Positions 1 through 9,047 of a stretch of DNA of 64,000 bases are shown here, piece by piece. Both the position numbers and the translations under genes were made by a program. Within the stretch, counting starts at the first letter, position 1. Each line of letters opens with the position of its first letter. The notes beneath the pieces are model-generated. The model saw nothing but the letters and a program-made list of their open reading frames with translations. It had not been told where the DNA came from and did no database searches. Origin of the DNA: Puniceicoccaceae bacterium (GTDB taxonomy: Bacteria; Verrucomicrobiota; Verrucomicrobiia; Opitutales; Coraliomargaritaceae); assembly GCA_002729725.1 (NCBI GenBank), contig PBYS01000078.1:26462-90461 (forward strand), in the 5' to 3' direction.

Positions 1-390
1 AGTATTTCACAAGGCTCGGTTGGCTTTCACCAAAACGTGAAAGATCTTGAAAGCTACCGGGCTTGCCTATCACAAGGCAAGCTACCGATCACCAAGGGCT
101 ATGAGTTGACGGACGAAGATCGCATGCGGGCGGACGTGATCATGCGACTGATGTGCGACCTTTCGCTCGATTTTGGCGCCATGTCTGAAAAATGGAATGT
201 CAACTTCGAGTCACATTTTGCCGAGGCTTTAAAGCAACTGGCTGAGCCAGCAGAGGATGGGCTGCTGGTCTGGACGGATCGCGGATTTGCTGTCACCGAG
301 CGTGGCCGCCTTTTCATTCGAAATCTTGCCATGTGCTTTGACGCTTACCTAGACCCTGCGGTCGCAGGACGCTATTCTAAAACGGTTTAA
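1..390 (+). CDS. hemN: Oxygen-independent coproporphyrinogen III oxidase, C-terminal part
   Basis: This is the last 129 codons of a gene that begins before the window; the frame is open from base 1, so the GTG at 37 is an internal valine. HemN is a cytoplasmic radical-SAM enzyme of about 455 residues that decarboxylates coproporphyrinogen III to protoporphyrinogen IX in anaerobic haem synthesis. What remains is the C-terminal HemN domain, with the family features GYELTDEDRMRADVIMRLMC, then VTERGRLFIRNLAMCFDAYL and a final RYSKTV. The radical-SAM CxxxCxxC motif would lie upstream and cannot be checked. The identification is strong because these C-terminal blocks are specific to HemN rather than HemW, which is shorter and ends differently. 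Confidence 0.93.
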   Translation, partial: SISQGSVGFHQNVKDLESYRACLSQGKLPITKGYELTDEDRMRADVIMRLMCDLSLDFGAMSEKWNVNFESHFAEALKQLAEPAEDGLLVWTDRGFAVTERGRLFIRNLAMCFDAYLDPAVAGRYSKTV

Positions 391-703
391 CGATCACAAT
401 GGAGCTGAGCGCCTCCAAGGGCTACTTGCATGCAGCTTGAATACGCGAATAACGCTAAATAAGACGGGCAAATTCTTCACTAAAAAACGTTATTGAAATA
501 AATTTATAGATTTTTTTGAGACATCGTTAATTCAGAAAATACAAAATTTCGAATTCGGGCTCAGCTAAGAGATAGCGTGCCTTAGAGCACAATTGCACTC
601 ACTAAATTAGGTAACGGTATCGAACTGATAGAGGCCTCGAATCCACTCCCCGGACAAATAAAACCCTTGATCCCGACGAGGGGGACGCCTCTAGACTAGT
701 GGC
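391..703. other. Intergenic region between hemN and ectA
   Basis: About 310 bases without a recognisable gene. The middle (about 470-560) is AT-rich and could hold the ectoine promoter, but I found no convincing -35/-10 pair with 17-base spacing. A 7-base inverted repeat TAGAGGC / GCCTCTA lies at about 628-634 and 687-693, too far apart to be called an operator with confidence. There is no ATG between about 440 and 704, which matters for the start of ectA. I see no terminator with a T-tract for hemN. Confidence 0.5.
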
Positions 704-1189
704 ATCGACGAAATAGAACTACAGATCCCCGATTCCCTGGACGGCTCATCAATCAATCAATTGGTTGCGCAGAGCCCGCCCCTGGACACGAACTCCACTT
801 ATTGCAACCTTTTGCAATGTATTCACTTTTCGGATACATCCATAATTGCAAAAAAGTCAGGTAAACCCGTGGGCTTTGTTTCTGGCTACATGATTCCACG
901 CAAAGCCTGCACTCTGTTCATCTGGCAGGTCGTAGTCAGCGCGGAAGCACGTGGGCAAGGCTTAGCCTTGCGAATGCTGTGTGAGCTATTGCAACGCGGA
1001 CACAGCGAGGAGGTGCGTTTCCTGGAGACAACAATCACCAAAGAGAACGAAGCTTCGTGGGCACTCTTTCGCAAATTGGCGAAAGAGCTGAGTGCAAAGC
1101 TGGAGGTATCTGTAGCCTTCGACAAAGAGACTCACTTTTTCGGTGAGCACGAGACCGAGCATTTAGTGCGCATTGGTCCGTTCAATTAA
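704..1189 (+). CDS. ectA: L-2,4-diaminobutyrate N-gamma-acetyltransferase EctA (start codon unclear)
   Basis: EctA is a cytoplasmic GNAT-family enzyme that acetylates L-2,4-diaminobutyrate with acetyl-CoA, the second ectoine-specific step. The protein shows the substrate-loop block PPLDTNSTYCNLLQCIHF, the acetyl-CoA-binding AEARGQGLALRM and the LETTITKENEASWALF block, and ends LVRIGPFN as EctA proteins do. The only usual start, TTG at 761, would delete the conserved first strand and helix, which are readable upstream in the same frame (IELQIPDSLDGSSINQLVA). The frame is open back to a TAG at 692 but contains no ATG, GTG or TTG there. I therefore extend to ATC 704 as a placeholder giving 161 residues; ATA 713 or a sequence error are alternatives. 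It is the first gene of the ectoine operon, 20 bases before ectB. Confidence 0.88.
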   Translation: MDEIELQIPDSLDGSSINQLVAQSPPLDTNSTYCNLLQCIHFSDTSIIAKKSGKPVGFVSGYMIPRKACTLFIWQVVVSAEARGQGLALRMLCELLQRGHSEEVRFLETTITKENEASWALFRKLAKELSAKLEVSVAFDKETHFFGEHETEHLVRIGPFN

Positions 1190-1209
1190 TTTATTAACCA
1201 ATAATAAAC

Positions 1210-2544
1210 ATGAAAATATTCGAAGAACTCGAATCCGAGGTGCGTAGCTATGCACGTAACTTTCCGCGTCTGTTTAAACGGGCGGCGGGTGAATTCATAT
1301 ACGATGAAGACGGGAATGAATACATTGATTTCCTAGCCGGAGCGGGTGCGCTCAATTATGGACACAACCACCCAGTCTTTCGCAAGAAATTGATTGAGTA
1401 CATTGAGTCCGAGGGCATCACTCACAGTCTGGATCTGCACACTGATGCCAAAAAAGAATTTTTAGAAGCATTTAAGCAGCATATTTTAGAGCCACGCAAA
1501 CTGGACTATACATTAATGTTTACTGGCCCTACAGGAACCAATGCAGTGGAGGCCGCGCTCAAAATTGCGCGTAAAATCACAGGTCGCTCACATGTAGTTT
1601 CTTTCACCAACGGGTGGCATGGGCAAACTTTAGGCGCGCTTTCGGCCACTGCAAATTCGCATCACCGCAATGGTGCGGGCATTGCTCTGACGGGGGGCCA
1701 CCGCATTCCTTACGACGGTTATTTAGGCGACGAAGTCGACACCACTGAATATTTGGACAAAGTGCTGACAGACAGTAGCAGCGGAGTAGATTTACCCGCG
1801 GCGGCTATTGTAGAAACGGTGCAAGGCGAAGGCGGCGTAAACTATTGCAGCATGCAATGGTTACAAAGTCTGGCCAAGGTTTGCAAGCGCCATGGCGTGC
1901 TCTTGATCGTGGATGACATTCAAGCGGGCAACGGGCGCACTGGTGACTTCTTTAGTTTTGAATTTGCAGGCATTGAGCCAGACATCGTGACGCTCTCGAA
2001 ATCGCTGAGCGGCTATGGACTACCTTTTGCTATGTTAATGTTTAAGCCGGAGTATGACAAATGGACTCCAGGTGAACACAACGGCACCTTTCGCGGGAAC
2101 AATCATGCATTTGTAACCGCAAAGTCAGCACTCGACACCTATTGGGCCGACGGCGAGTTTGCGCGTGAGATTAAGGAAAAGGGAAATTATATCGCCGGAC
2201 GCCTCGACAAGATCGTCGAGAAGTATGGCGATGGCAATTTCACGGCCAAGGGTCGTGGCATGTTTCAGGGCATCAATTGTGTCAGCAGTGAGATTGCAAG
2301 CCAGATCTCACGAGCAGCCTACAAGCGCGGTCTGATCATTGAAACCAGCGGCACCGACGATCAAATTATAAAGCTACTTTGCCCGTTGACCATCTCACAG
2401 GAATCACTGGCGAAAGGGATCGATATTATCGAAGAATCGATCCAGGAAGTCTGCGCCGCCCATGGTGAAATCCCCGACGATCCGTGTTACTTCGACGACG
2501 TAGTCGTCGAATCGAAAGAAGAATCGCAGCATATCATCGCATAA
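1210..2544 (+). CDS. ectB: L-2,4-diaminobutyrate transaminase EctB
   Basis: A 444-residue class III PLP-dependent aminotransferase that converts aspartate-4-semialdehyde and glutamate to L-2,4-diaminobutyrate, the committed ectoine step. It matches the family length (about 420-445) and opening ([16 protein letters not shown], then [13 protein letters not shown]). The PLP lysine is Lys264 in TLSKSLSG, with the upstream [12 protein letters not shown] block that holds the cofactor-contacting aspartate, and the [13 protein letters not shown] block typical of EctB. The start is an ATG after an AT-rich leader with no clear Shine-Dalgarno. It lies between ectA and ectC, two bases before the ectC start, so the genes are surely cotranscribed. 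EctB is preferred over GABA transaminase because of the neighbours and the EctB-specific N-terminus. Confidence 0.97.
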   Translation: MKIFEELESEVRSYARNFPRLFKRAAGEFIYDEDGNEYIDFLAGAGALNYGHNHPVFRKKLIEYIESEGITHSLDLHTDAKKEFLEAFKQHILEPRKLDYTLMFTGPTGTNAVEAALKIARKITGRSHVVSFTNGWHGQTLGALSATANSHHRNGAGIALTGGHRIPYDGYLGDEVDTTEYLDKVLTDSSSGVDLPAAAIVETVQGEGGVNYCSMQWLQSLAKVCKRHGVLLIVDDIQAGNGRTGDFFSFEFAGIEPDIVTLSKSLSGYGLPFAMLMFKPEYDKWTPGEHNGTFRGNNHAFVTAKSALDTYWADGEFAREIKEKGNYIAGRLDKIVEKYGDGNFTAKGRGMFQGINCVSSEIASQISRAAYKRGLIIETSGTDDQIIKLLCPLTISQESLAKGIDIIEESIQEVCAAHGEIPDDPCYFDDVVVESKEESQHIIA

Positions 2545-2546
2545 TC

Positions 2547-2954
2547 ATGATCGTACGTAATTTAAAGCAAGCAGCCGACGAGGGGCGTAAGATCGTCTCT
2601 CCCGACGGGAACTGGGATAGCACACGCATGTTGTTGCAAGACGACGGCATGGGCTTCTCCTTTCACATCACCACGATTTATGCAGGTGCCGATTTTGATA
2701 TGCACTATCAGAATCATCTGGAATCAGTCTATTGCATATCCGGAGAAGGAGAAGTGCAATCACGTGAAGACGGGCAAGTTCATGCGATCGCTCCCGGCAC
2801 ACTCTATGTCTTAGACAAACACGATCGGCACACGCTACGAGCCAAATCAGAGATGAAGATGGCCTGTGTGTTTAATCCGCCGCTGCATGGCACCGAGGTG
2901 CACAATGCAGAGGGAGCTTACGAATTAGAGGCCGCTCCAATTCAGCAGGGCTGA
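2547..2954 (+). CDS. ectC: L-ectoine synthase EctC
   Basis: A 135-residue cupin that cyclises N-gamma-acetyl-diaminobutyrate to ectoine with loss of water. The start is the ATG two bases after the ectB stop, because the family opens MIVRNLKQ; a longer frame starting at 2484 would add an unrelated basic tail that overlaps ectB. The proposed iron ligands of EctC are present by position: Glu59 in the [11 protein letters not shown] block, Tyr87 in APGTLYVLD and His95 in [19 protein letters not shown] near the end is also diagnostic. No ectD hydroxylase follows, so the pathway here should stop at ectoine unless ectD is elsewhere in the genome. Confidence 0.97.
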   Translation: MIVRNLKQAADEGRKIVSPDGNWDSTRMLLQDDGMGFSFHITTIYAGADFDMHYQNHLESVYCISGEGEVQSREDGQVHAIAPGTLYVLDKHDRHTLRAKSEMKMACVFNPPLHGTEVHNAEGAYELEAAPIQQG

Positions 2955-2967
2955 GCCCTCCCCTCCG

Positions 2968-4401
2968 ATGATCCTCAGTTTTCTGCTATTCCTCGCGGCA
3001 TTCGTAGTGATTGGCGTTAGTTCTGTGCGGCACAGTCGCGGCACCAAGAAGGACTACTATCTGGCAAGCTCATCAGTGGCTCCGTCCTTGGTCGGCCTGT
3101 CCGCCGTGGCGACGAACAATAGCGGCTACATGTTCATTGGCGTGATTGGCTACACCTACGCAACCGGCTTGGCGGCGATCTGGCTAATGATCGGATGGAT
3201 CGCAGGCGACTACATCGCCTCGACCTTCATCCATGCCCGCCTACGGCGAGCAACCGCCCACACCAAGGAGGTCAGCTTTGCCGGCGTGCTAAGCCGCTGG
3301 GGTGGCCGCGAAGATGTGAGCCTACAGCGCATCTGTGCCATCATCTCGCTCGTATTTCTACTCGCTTACGCCAGCGCGCAACTGGTCGCTGGCAGCAAGG
3401 CCTTGCACGTGCTCTTTGGCTGGCCTACCTATGCCGGAGCAGTGATCGGCGCCATCCTAGTCGTCGTGTACTGCCTAGCAGGCGGTATACGCGCCTCAAT
3501 CTGGACAGATGCCGCACAGTCTGTGGTGATGATCTGTGCGATGACGATGATGCTAGTCGTCGGCATTCACAGCTTCGGCGGCATCGAGGGCGCGATCACA
3601 AAGATGGAAGCGATCGATGGCTATTTAAATTGGTTCCCACAAGATCTCGCCCTCCCCGGACTGGCGGGCGGGCTCCTATTCGCCATAAGTTGGGCTTTTG
3701 CGGGCTTTTCTGTAATAGGGCAACCGCATGTGATGGTGCGCTTTATGACACTGGACAACCCTAGCCAAATGCGTCGCGCGCGGGCTTGGTATTACCTCTG
3801 GTTTCTCGCCTTCTATCTAATGGCAACGGGCGTAGGCATGCTTTCGCGCATTTACATTCTCGATCCCGGCAATTTCGATGCAGAGCTCGCCTTGCCCACC
3901 ATGGCGCAGCAGATGCTTCCCCCCTTTGCCGCGGGGATTGTGCTGGCGGGGATCTTCGCTGCGACCATGTCCACGGCCGACTCGTTGATCTTAAGCTGCT
4001 CTTCCGCGCTGACTCACGACTTGCTGCCAGGGAAAATCGAGAACACCAAAATCCTCAAGCTCGGAACCGCCTTGATTACCTTAGCCGCACTGGCCTGGGC
4101 CTTGCTCAACAAACAAAGCGTTTTTAACTTAGTCATCATGGCTTGGTCCGGACTTGCAAGTGCTTTTGCACCGCTACTGATCTATCTCTGTCTCGGCGCA
4201 CAGCCCAGCCGACAAGGATCCGTAATCGCGATTTTCGGAGGGCTCGGAACGGCACTGCTTTGGCGATTCTTGGGATGGCATGCCACCATCTACGAAGGCA
4301 TGCCCGGGATCTTAATTGGCTTACTCATTCTAGTGATTGATGGGCGACTCTCAGCAGCAGCTCGCAACGAATCATTAACAGAAAAAGAAACATACACATG
4401 A
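2968..4401 (+). CDS. Sodium:solute symporter (SSS/PutP family), probable ectoine importer
   Basis: A 477-residue integral membrane protein with about 13 hydrophobic segments. It begins MILSFLLFLAAFVVIG, then carries the SSS hallmark DYYLASSSVAPSLVGLSAVATN and a GGIRASIWTDAAQSVVM segment, the region where PutP-type symporters bind substrate and sodium. It lies 13 bases after ectC, and its TGA overlaps the ATG of the aspartokinase gene (ATGA at 4398-4401), so it is a translationally coupled member of the ectoine operon. Established knowledge: SSS transporters are found in some ectoine clusters, where an example called EctI was proposed to take up or recover ectoines. Inference: this one imports or recaptures ectoine or a related osmolyte. 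Proline or another compatible solute remains possible because substrate cannot be read from sequence. Confidence 0.85.
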   Translation: MILSFLLFLAAFVVIGVSSVRHSRGTKKDYYLASSSVAPSLVGLSAVATNNSGYMFIGVIGYTYATGLAAIWLMIGWIAGDYIASTFIHARLRRATAHTKEVSFAGVLSRWGGREDVSLQRICAIISLVFLLAYASAQLVAGSKALHVLFGWPTYAGAVIGAILVVVYCLAGGIRASIWTDAAQSVVMICAMTMMLVVGIHSFGGIEGAITKMEAIDGYLNWFPQDLALPGLAGGLLFAISWAFAGFSVIGQPHVMVRFMTLDNPSQMRRARAWYYLWFLAFYLMATGVGMLSRIYILDPGNFDAELALPTMAQQMLPPFAAGIVLAGIFAATMSTADSLILSCSSALTHDLLPGKIENTKILKLGTALITLAALAWALLNKQSVFNLVIMAWSGLASAFAPLLIYLCLGAQPSRQGSVIAIFGGLGTALLWRFLGWHATIYEGMPGILIGLLILVIDGRLSAAARNESLTEKETYT

Positions 4402-5840
4402 CACAGCACACAGTCGAAAAGATCGGGGGGACTTCTATGAGTCAATATGCCTCGGTGCGTGATAACATCATTCTGCAAGGTCGCCCGAAGGTCGACGCGT
4501 TCAATCGAATCTTTGTGGTATCCGCATACAGCGGCATCACCAATCGCTTGCTCGAGCACAAAAAGAACGGGCAGCCCGGCATTTATGGGCTCTTTGCTAA
4601 AAGCATGCAAAGCGAGGCCTGGAAGGCAGCGATTACAGACTTAAGAAACGAAATAAAGCGTATAAATGCCGAGTTGTTTGCGCATTCAGACTCCTTACAG
4701 GAAGCGAATCAATTCATCGAGCAACGTATCGACGATGCCGAAAGCTGCCTGGACGGGCTGTTGCAACTATGCGGGCACGGGCACTTTGAGCTCGGCTCGC
4801 ACCTCGAAACCGTGAGGGAAATGTTGGCGAGTTTAGGTGAAGCACACAGCGCATGGAACACCGCACGCTTGCTAAACGAAGATGGGATCGCAGCGTGCTT
4901 CATTGATTTAACTGGCTGGCAAACACAGCGCCATATCACACTGGATGAACGCATACAAGAGGCCTTCGCTGACTTGGATTTGAGTGAAGCGTTCCCCATC
5001 GTGACCGGCTACGCGCATAGTCAGCGTGGTTTAATGAAATCATTTGATCGCGGCTACAGCGAGATGACTTTCAGTCAACTAGCAGTGCTCACACAGGCGC
5101 GCGAAGCGATCATTCACAAAGAATTTCATTTGAGCAGTGCCGACCCCGGCATCGTCGGCGAGCAAAACGCAGAGCCAATCGGGCGCACCAATTACGATGT
5201 CGCCGACCAATTGGCCAACCTCGGCATGGAAGCGATCCATCCGCGTGCGGCGAAGGGCTTACGCAAAAACGACATCGCGCTAGTGGTAAAAAACACATTT
5301 GAGCCACAGCACCCCGGCACACTCATCACCACCGGCTTCACGCGCGAGCGGGCACAGGTCGAAATCATCACCGGGTGCACCGACATCTATGCCTTCACCC
5401 TATTTGATCAAGACATCGCGGGCAACTTCCATGAGTATGATCAAGACATCGTAGAAACGATTCAGCAGTGCAAAGCACATATCGTATCCAAGGGAGTGAA
5501 TGCCAACACCATCACTCACTACATCAATGCCAACCTGCAAACAATTAAGCGCATTCGCGCGCGACTACTAAAGCGTTACCCCGATGCTGAGATCGATCAA
5601 CAGCGCGTCGCCTTTGTTTCCGCAATCGGCAGTAATATGACAATTCCCGGCATCATGGCGCGCGCCACAGGTGCACTCTCGGCGCATAACATTAATATTC
5701 TAGCCACCGGCCAATCGATGCGACAAGTAGACATCAACTTTATTGTGAAAGAGTCCGATTATGAGGCAACCATCCGCAGTTTGCACCGCGTCTTAGTCGA
5801 AGAAGACGTACCGCGCGGCTCCATCGCCAATGCGGCTTAA
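4398..5840 (+). CDS. ask: Ectoine-dedicated aspartokinase (Ask_Ect)
   Basis: A 480-residue aspartate kinase that makes 4-phospho-L-aspartate, the entry to aspartate-semialdehyde and so to ectoine. The N-terminus carries the kinase motif EKIGGTSMSQYASVRDNI. The C-terminal third holds tandem ACT domains (VAFVSAIGSNMTIPGIMARA, then NINILATGQSMRQVDINFIV). The long insertion rich in helices at about residues 50-130 and the overall size match the specialised Ask_Ect enzymes, which are known to be relaxed for lysine and threonine feedback, rather than the roughly 410-residue LysC. Its position behind ectABC and the symporter, overlapping the latter by four bases, supports a role in feeding aspartyl-phosphate into ectoine synthesis under osmotic stress. 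Confidence 0.93.
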   Translation: MTQHTVEKIGGTSMSQYASVRDNIILQGRPKVDAFNRIFVVSAYSGITNRLLEHKKNGQPGIYGLFAKSMQSEAWKAAITDLRNEIKRINAELFAHSDSLQEANQFIEQRIDDAESCLDGLLQLCGHGHFELGSHLETVREMLASLGEAHSAWNTARLLNEDGIAACFIDLTGWQTQRHITLDERIQEAFADLDLSEAFPIVTGYAHSQRGLMKSFDRGYSEMTFSQLAVLTQAREAIIHKEFHLSSADPGIVGEQNAEPIGRTNYDVADQLANLGMEAIHPRAAKGLRKNDIALVVKNTFEPQHPGTLITTGFTRERAQVEIITGCTDIYAFTLFDQDIAGNFHEYDQDIVETIQQCKAHIVSKGVNANTITHYINANLQTIKRIRARLLKRYPDAEIDQQRVAFVSAIGSNMTIPGIMARATGALSAHNINILATGQSMRQVDINFIVKESDYEATIRSLHRVLVEEDVPRGSIANAA

Positions 5841-5849
5841 GCACAATTA

Positions 5850-6779
5850 ATGATCTCAATGATAAAGCAGACCCCATGCTACGCACACTGGGCCTTCGTC
5901 TTGGCGCTCACATTATTGGGCTCGGTCAATGCCGGCGCACAGGCCTTCGACGGGGCCGCGTCGAAGGTGGACCCTACGTCATCCAAAGGGAGCTATGCAG
6001 ATAGCATCGAATCACTGCAGGAGCCACTCTACTCCCCTTTCATTGAGCGTTATGTATTGGACGAGTTAAAAACACTGCGCAGCGAGATGGCCGCACAGAA
6101 ACATGAACTCATGCAACAGATCCTCGACCGCGAGCACAATTCCGTAGACCGCGCGGTCGCATATTCCACTGACACGGTGACTTACTTCTTTTATCTCATC
6201 GCGGGGGTCTCTTCCATTCTGGTGATCATGGGCTGGTCGTCGATGCGCGACGTGCAGAAGCGTATTCAAGTGGCCGCTGAAGGTCGCGTAACGAAGCTGA
6301 TCGACGTGTATGAAACACGACTCGAAAAGCTTGAACGCGTAGTCAAACAGAAGGCACAACACATCGAAGAAAACCGCGAAGAAATCGAGCGCACCCAAGA
6401 CATACAAGCACTCTGGTTGCGAGCGGGACAAGAAAACAGCCCCGCGCAGAAGATCGCGCTCTATGATGAAATCCTGAAACACAACGCACAAGACGTAGAA
6501 GCTCTCACCTATAAAGCACACTCCGTGCTGCAACTAGACGAACCGCAATGGGCAGCCAACCTGTGCACCCAGGCGCTCGACATCGATGCCGAAAACAGTC
6601 AGGCGCATTACCAACTCGCGCGCGCTTATTCTACCATGGGCTGTAGTGATGAAGCGATCCAATCACTACAGCGAGCGATTCATTTTACTGAATCTTATCG
6701 AGCAGAGCTCGGGAGCGATGAGGCACTCAAACCCATGGCAAGTTTGCCTGAGTTTCAGAAATTATTGTCGAATGCTTAA
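5850..6779 (+). CDS. Membrane-anchored coiled-coil TPR protein of the ectoine operon
   Basis: A 309-residue protein of unknown function, nine bases after the aspartokinase and so almost certainly in the same operon. Visible architecture: a hydrophobic N-terminal signal at about 13-31 (WAFVLALTLLGSVNAGAQA), a polar helical stretch to about 105, one membrane segment at about 112-130 (FFYLIAGVSSILVIMGW), a long charged coiled coil at about 145-190, then tetratricopeptide-like helices (ALTYKAHSVLQLDEPQWAANL, SQAHYQLARAYSTMGCSDEA). With a cleaved signal peptide, the first part is periplasmic and the TPRs cytoplasmic. No catalytic motif is seen. Such a protein could scaffold the ectoine enzymes or the symporter, or sense envelope strain; that is inference. 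Its stop overlaps the end of the convergent sulfatase by four bases. Confidence 0.8.
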   Translation: MISMIKQTPCYAHWAFVLALTLLGSVNAGAQAFDGAASKVDPTSSKGSYADSIESLQEPLYSPFIERYVLDELKTLRSEMAAQKHELMQQILDREHNSVDRAVAYSTDTVTYFFYLIAGVSSILVIMGWSSMRDVQKRIQVAAEGRVTKLIDVYETRLEKLERVVKQKAQHIEENREEIERTQDIQALWLRAGQENSPAQKIALYDEILKHNAQDVEALTYKAHSVLQLDEPQWAANLCTQALDIDAENSQAHYQLARAYSTMGCSDEAIQSLQRAIHFTESYRAELGSDEALKPMASLPEFQKLLSNA

Positions 6780-8284
6780 TTTTTAATCTGATTGATGATC
6801 GGTGTATATTTTTCTCTGAGTGCGTCCGCTCCGGCTTGTCGGCCAGTAGCTTCAAGGTACTGCATGTAAGTTTCAAACCCTTCGGCCCCAGGTTGCCCAT
6901 GCGTAAGAGAAGCATGGAAGGGGCCACCTTCGCGAATCACAGTCCACAGCGGGTCCACTACATCGTTTCCAGTTAAGGCCATTTTCTGCATTTGCGCATC
7001 GTGCCACCTTGACAGGCGCCATTGGCCTTCACGGCAGAGCTCCGGATGATCTAGTGCCAAGTCGTTTTGCTCGTGTGGATCCGCTTCAAGGTCGTGCAGC
7101 ATTTCTTGGGGGAAAAGATGGAAACCATCGTGGTAAGTGCGCGTATAAAGCCATTTCCCCCAGCGGACTGAGCGCTGGCAAACATGGCAGCATTGGCTAA
7201 TCGTGACTTCATCGCGCCCCATATCCAAGCCCTCCGTAATGGCCGGAGCATAGGACTCGCCATCCCAAATAGCTTGTATTTTACCTCCAAGCAATTCCAT
7301 GACTGTTGGAGCAAAATCGAGATTGTAATGAAACTGACTATTGCGAATACCTTTAGCACCGCCTGGATATTTAATAATCAATGGAACGCGGCAGGTAATG
7401 TCATCAGCGGTGCCGTGTTCACCGTAAAGACCCCATTCTCCTAAATTTTCACCGTGATCAGCTGAAATCACAATCATGGTATCGTCGTAAACACCCGCCG
7501 CTTTCAAGTCTTCCACGATGCAAGCAATTTGATCATCTACGTAGCGGACTCCCATGTCATAACCGTCGATCACTTGACGCACGGACTCACGGTCAGTTGC
7601 TTTACCAGGATGACGAGGATACGCGGGATGACCATTTCCAGTATACATATCGATTTCGTGTGCACAGTGCGGGCCCACTTTCTGATTGTTGGCTTCGATC
7701 ACCTCATCGGATAACCATTCAGGCAGTGGTTCATTCTCGAACTGATTTTCGATGTTCAAGGGCACACGATAAGGGGTATGGGGGTCCCAATAGTTAATAT
7801 GCAAATACCAGTTATCCTTCGAAGCATTATCAGCCATCCATTTACTGACAACAGGTTGCACAACTTCGGCGGATTCAGCACCACCTTGTCCGGTGTTATG
7901 TATTTCGTTGAAGCCAGCATAAAAATGCCATGCCGCATGACGTTGACCGAAGGGGCTGATCATTGCAGTGTGATAATTGAGATGTTGCAACTGACGAGCG
8001 AGCCCGTGTTCATCAAAATTGTCACGGAAGCCGCGCTGACTTCCTTCAATTTTGGGTTGAGCCGCGGTGCCTCCATGCCCCACAACGCCAGTTTGTATTC
8101 CGAAACGCCCTGAGTAGAACGCAGTGCGTGATGGGAGGCAGGGTGCATCGGGTGTATAACAACGGTCAAAGACGACGCCCTCTTTAGCAATCTGGTCGAT
8201 CGCTGGACTGGTGTTGCGATGATAGCCGTAGCACCCTAAATGATCTGGGCGTTGACTGTCGATATCGATGTATAGTATGCGCAT
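6776..8284 (-). CDS. Type I sulfatase (formylglycine-dependent), cytoplasmic
   Basis: A 502-residue sulfatase of the alkaline phosphatase superfamily, hydrolysing a sulfate ester. The active-site signature is CLPSRTAFYSGR starting at Cys49; the CxPSR form is the target for conversion of cysteine to formylglycine. The metal-binding N-terminus YIDIDSQRPDHLGCYGY and the later ISADHGENLGEWGLYGEHGT block, which supplies Asp/His ligands, are both present. There is no signal peptide, so it should act in the cytoplasm on imported sulfated sugars or small esters. The gene follows the IclR regulator by two bases on the same strand. Substrate cannot be named from sequence, and no formylglycine-generating enzyme or sugar catabolic genes are seen nearby. 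Confidence 0.92.
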   Translation of the reverse strand: MRILYIDIDSQRPDHLGCYGYHRNTSPAIDQIAKEGVVFDRCYTPDAPCLPSRTAFYSGRFGIQTGVVGHGGTAAQPKIEGSQRGFRDNFDEHGLARQLQHLNYHTAMISPFGQRHAAWHFYAGFNEIHNTGQGGAESAEVVQPVVSKWMADNASKDNWYLHINYWDPHTPYRVPLNIENQFENEPLPEWLSDEVIEANNQKVGPHCAHEIDMYTGNGHPAYPRHPGKATDRESVRQVIDGYDMGVRYVDDQIACIVEDLKAAGVYDDTMIVISADHGENLGEWGLYGEHGTADDITCRVPLIIKYPGGAKGIRNSQFHYNLDFAPTVMELLGGKIQAIWDGESYAPAITEGLDMGRDEVTISQCCHVCQRSVRWGKWLYTRTYHDGFHLFPQEMLHDLEADPHEQNDLALDHPELCREGQWRLSRWHDAQMQKMALTGNDVVDPLWTVIREGGPFHASLTHGQPGAEGFETYMQYLEATGRQAGADALREKYTPIINQIKN

Positions 8285-8286
8285 AG

Positions 8287-9036
8287 TTACTGTTTGAGCG
8301 TTTGAGTTAGGGATTGAATGATAAATTCAGGTTCGTTTGCCCGTGAGAAGTGGTACACTTCAGCGACTGCAAGCACGCCGAGAAATGACAAATCATCGGG
8401 GTCAAAAGCTGCAGCGGCAAATCGACGAACTCCATTGGAGTTAAAAGGAAGATCGTAGGCTGTTTGTTGCGACTTTGCGTGACGGATACGTTTTTGTATT
8501 TCCTCGCGGTCGATCGGACAGAGGATTCCATTGGCTGTATAATGCTGACTCTTCTTTAGCGGCGGAGCTTGTGAAGCAAATGCGTGGCCGACACAAATAA
8601 CCGCTTCAAGCTCAGTGTGCCAGTCACGTAGGAAGCCCGGTCGAGCTTGAACGCAAAGCTCAGTTTCAGGATTAGTTTGATGGATGAGCTGCATGCCGTC
8701 GCAGGTGGGTTCATACCATTCGACAGTGCAATCGGTGGATGCAACTAACATTGTCATGCGTGCTTTCAGCGAATCACGAAAGCGCTCGATCGGAGATTGT
8801 AGAGGCTGGAGTCGAAAGAGTGCCTGATACCGCTTTTCCGGAATCTTGCGAACAATTCCCATTTGTTCCAAGGTGGCTAATAGGCGGAGTGTAGACGCTT
8901 TTGGGGTCTCTAATTGTCGACTAATCTGGTCCAGACTCATTGATGAATGGCCTTCGAGTAGCTGTAGCAAGCGTAAGCCACGCTCCAATGCAGGCGCACT
9001 TGCTTCTACGCGATCAGACGAGCATTTAATTTCCAT
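8287..9036 (-). CDS. IclR-family transcriptional regulator
   Basis: A 249-residue regulator. The N-terminal winged helix-turn-helix at about residues 12-70 reads ALERGLRLLQLLEGHSSMS, then QISRQLETPKASTLRLLATL with the recognition helix, and is followed by the GAF-like effector domain typical of IclR proteins. It starts at an ATG at 9036. It lies immediately upstream of the sulfatase on the same strand with a two-base gap, so both are likely one transcript, and an inverted repeat that may be its operator lies just upstream of the start. Inference: it senses a product or substrate of the sulfatase pathway and controls its own operon. The effector is unknown. Confidence 0.9.
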   Translation of the reverse strand: MEIKCSSDRVEASAPALERGLRLLQLLEGHSSMSLDQISRQLETPKASTLRLLATLEQMGIVRKIPEKRYQALFRLQPLQSPIERFRDSLKARMTMLVASTDCTVEWYEPTCDGMQLIHQTNPETELCVQARPGFLRDWHTELEAVICVGHAFASQAPPLKKSQHYTANGILCPIDREEIQKRIRHAKSQQTAYDLPFNSNGVRRFAAAAFDPDDLSFLGVLAVAEVYHFSRANEPEFIIQSLTQTLKQ

Positions 9037-9047
9037 ATTTAAAATTC

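Noticed and set aside
436..470. Promoter for the ectoine operon
   Set aside because: TTGAAT is followed by only a poor -10 at proper distance; other AT-rich pairs have wrong spacing, so no promoter is called.
3195..4340. Long plus-strand open frames inside the symporter gene (for example 3195-3764)
   Set aside because: They lie in another frame of a clear transporter gene, are rich in Arg, His and Cys as shadow frames are, and resemble no protein.
7184..8113. Plus-strand open frames opposite the sulfatase
   Set aside because: Several short frames in a gene with a clear active-site signature on the other strand; none looks like a protein.
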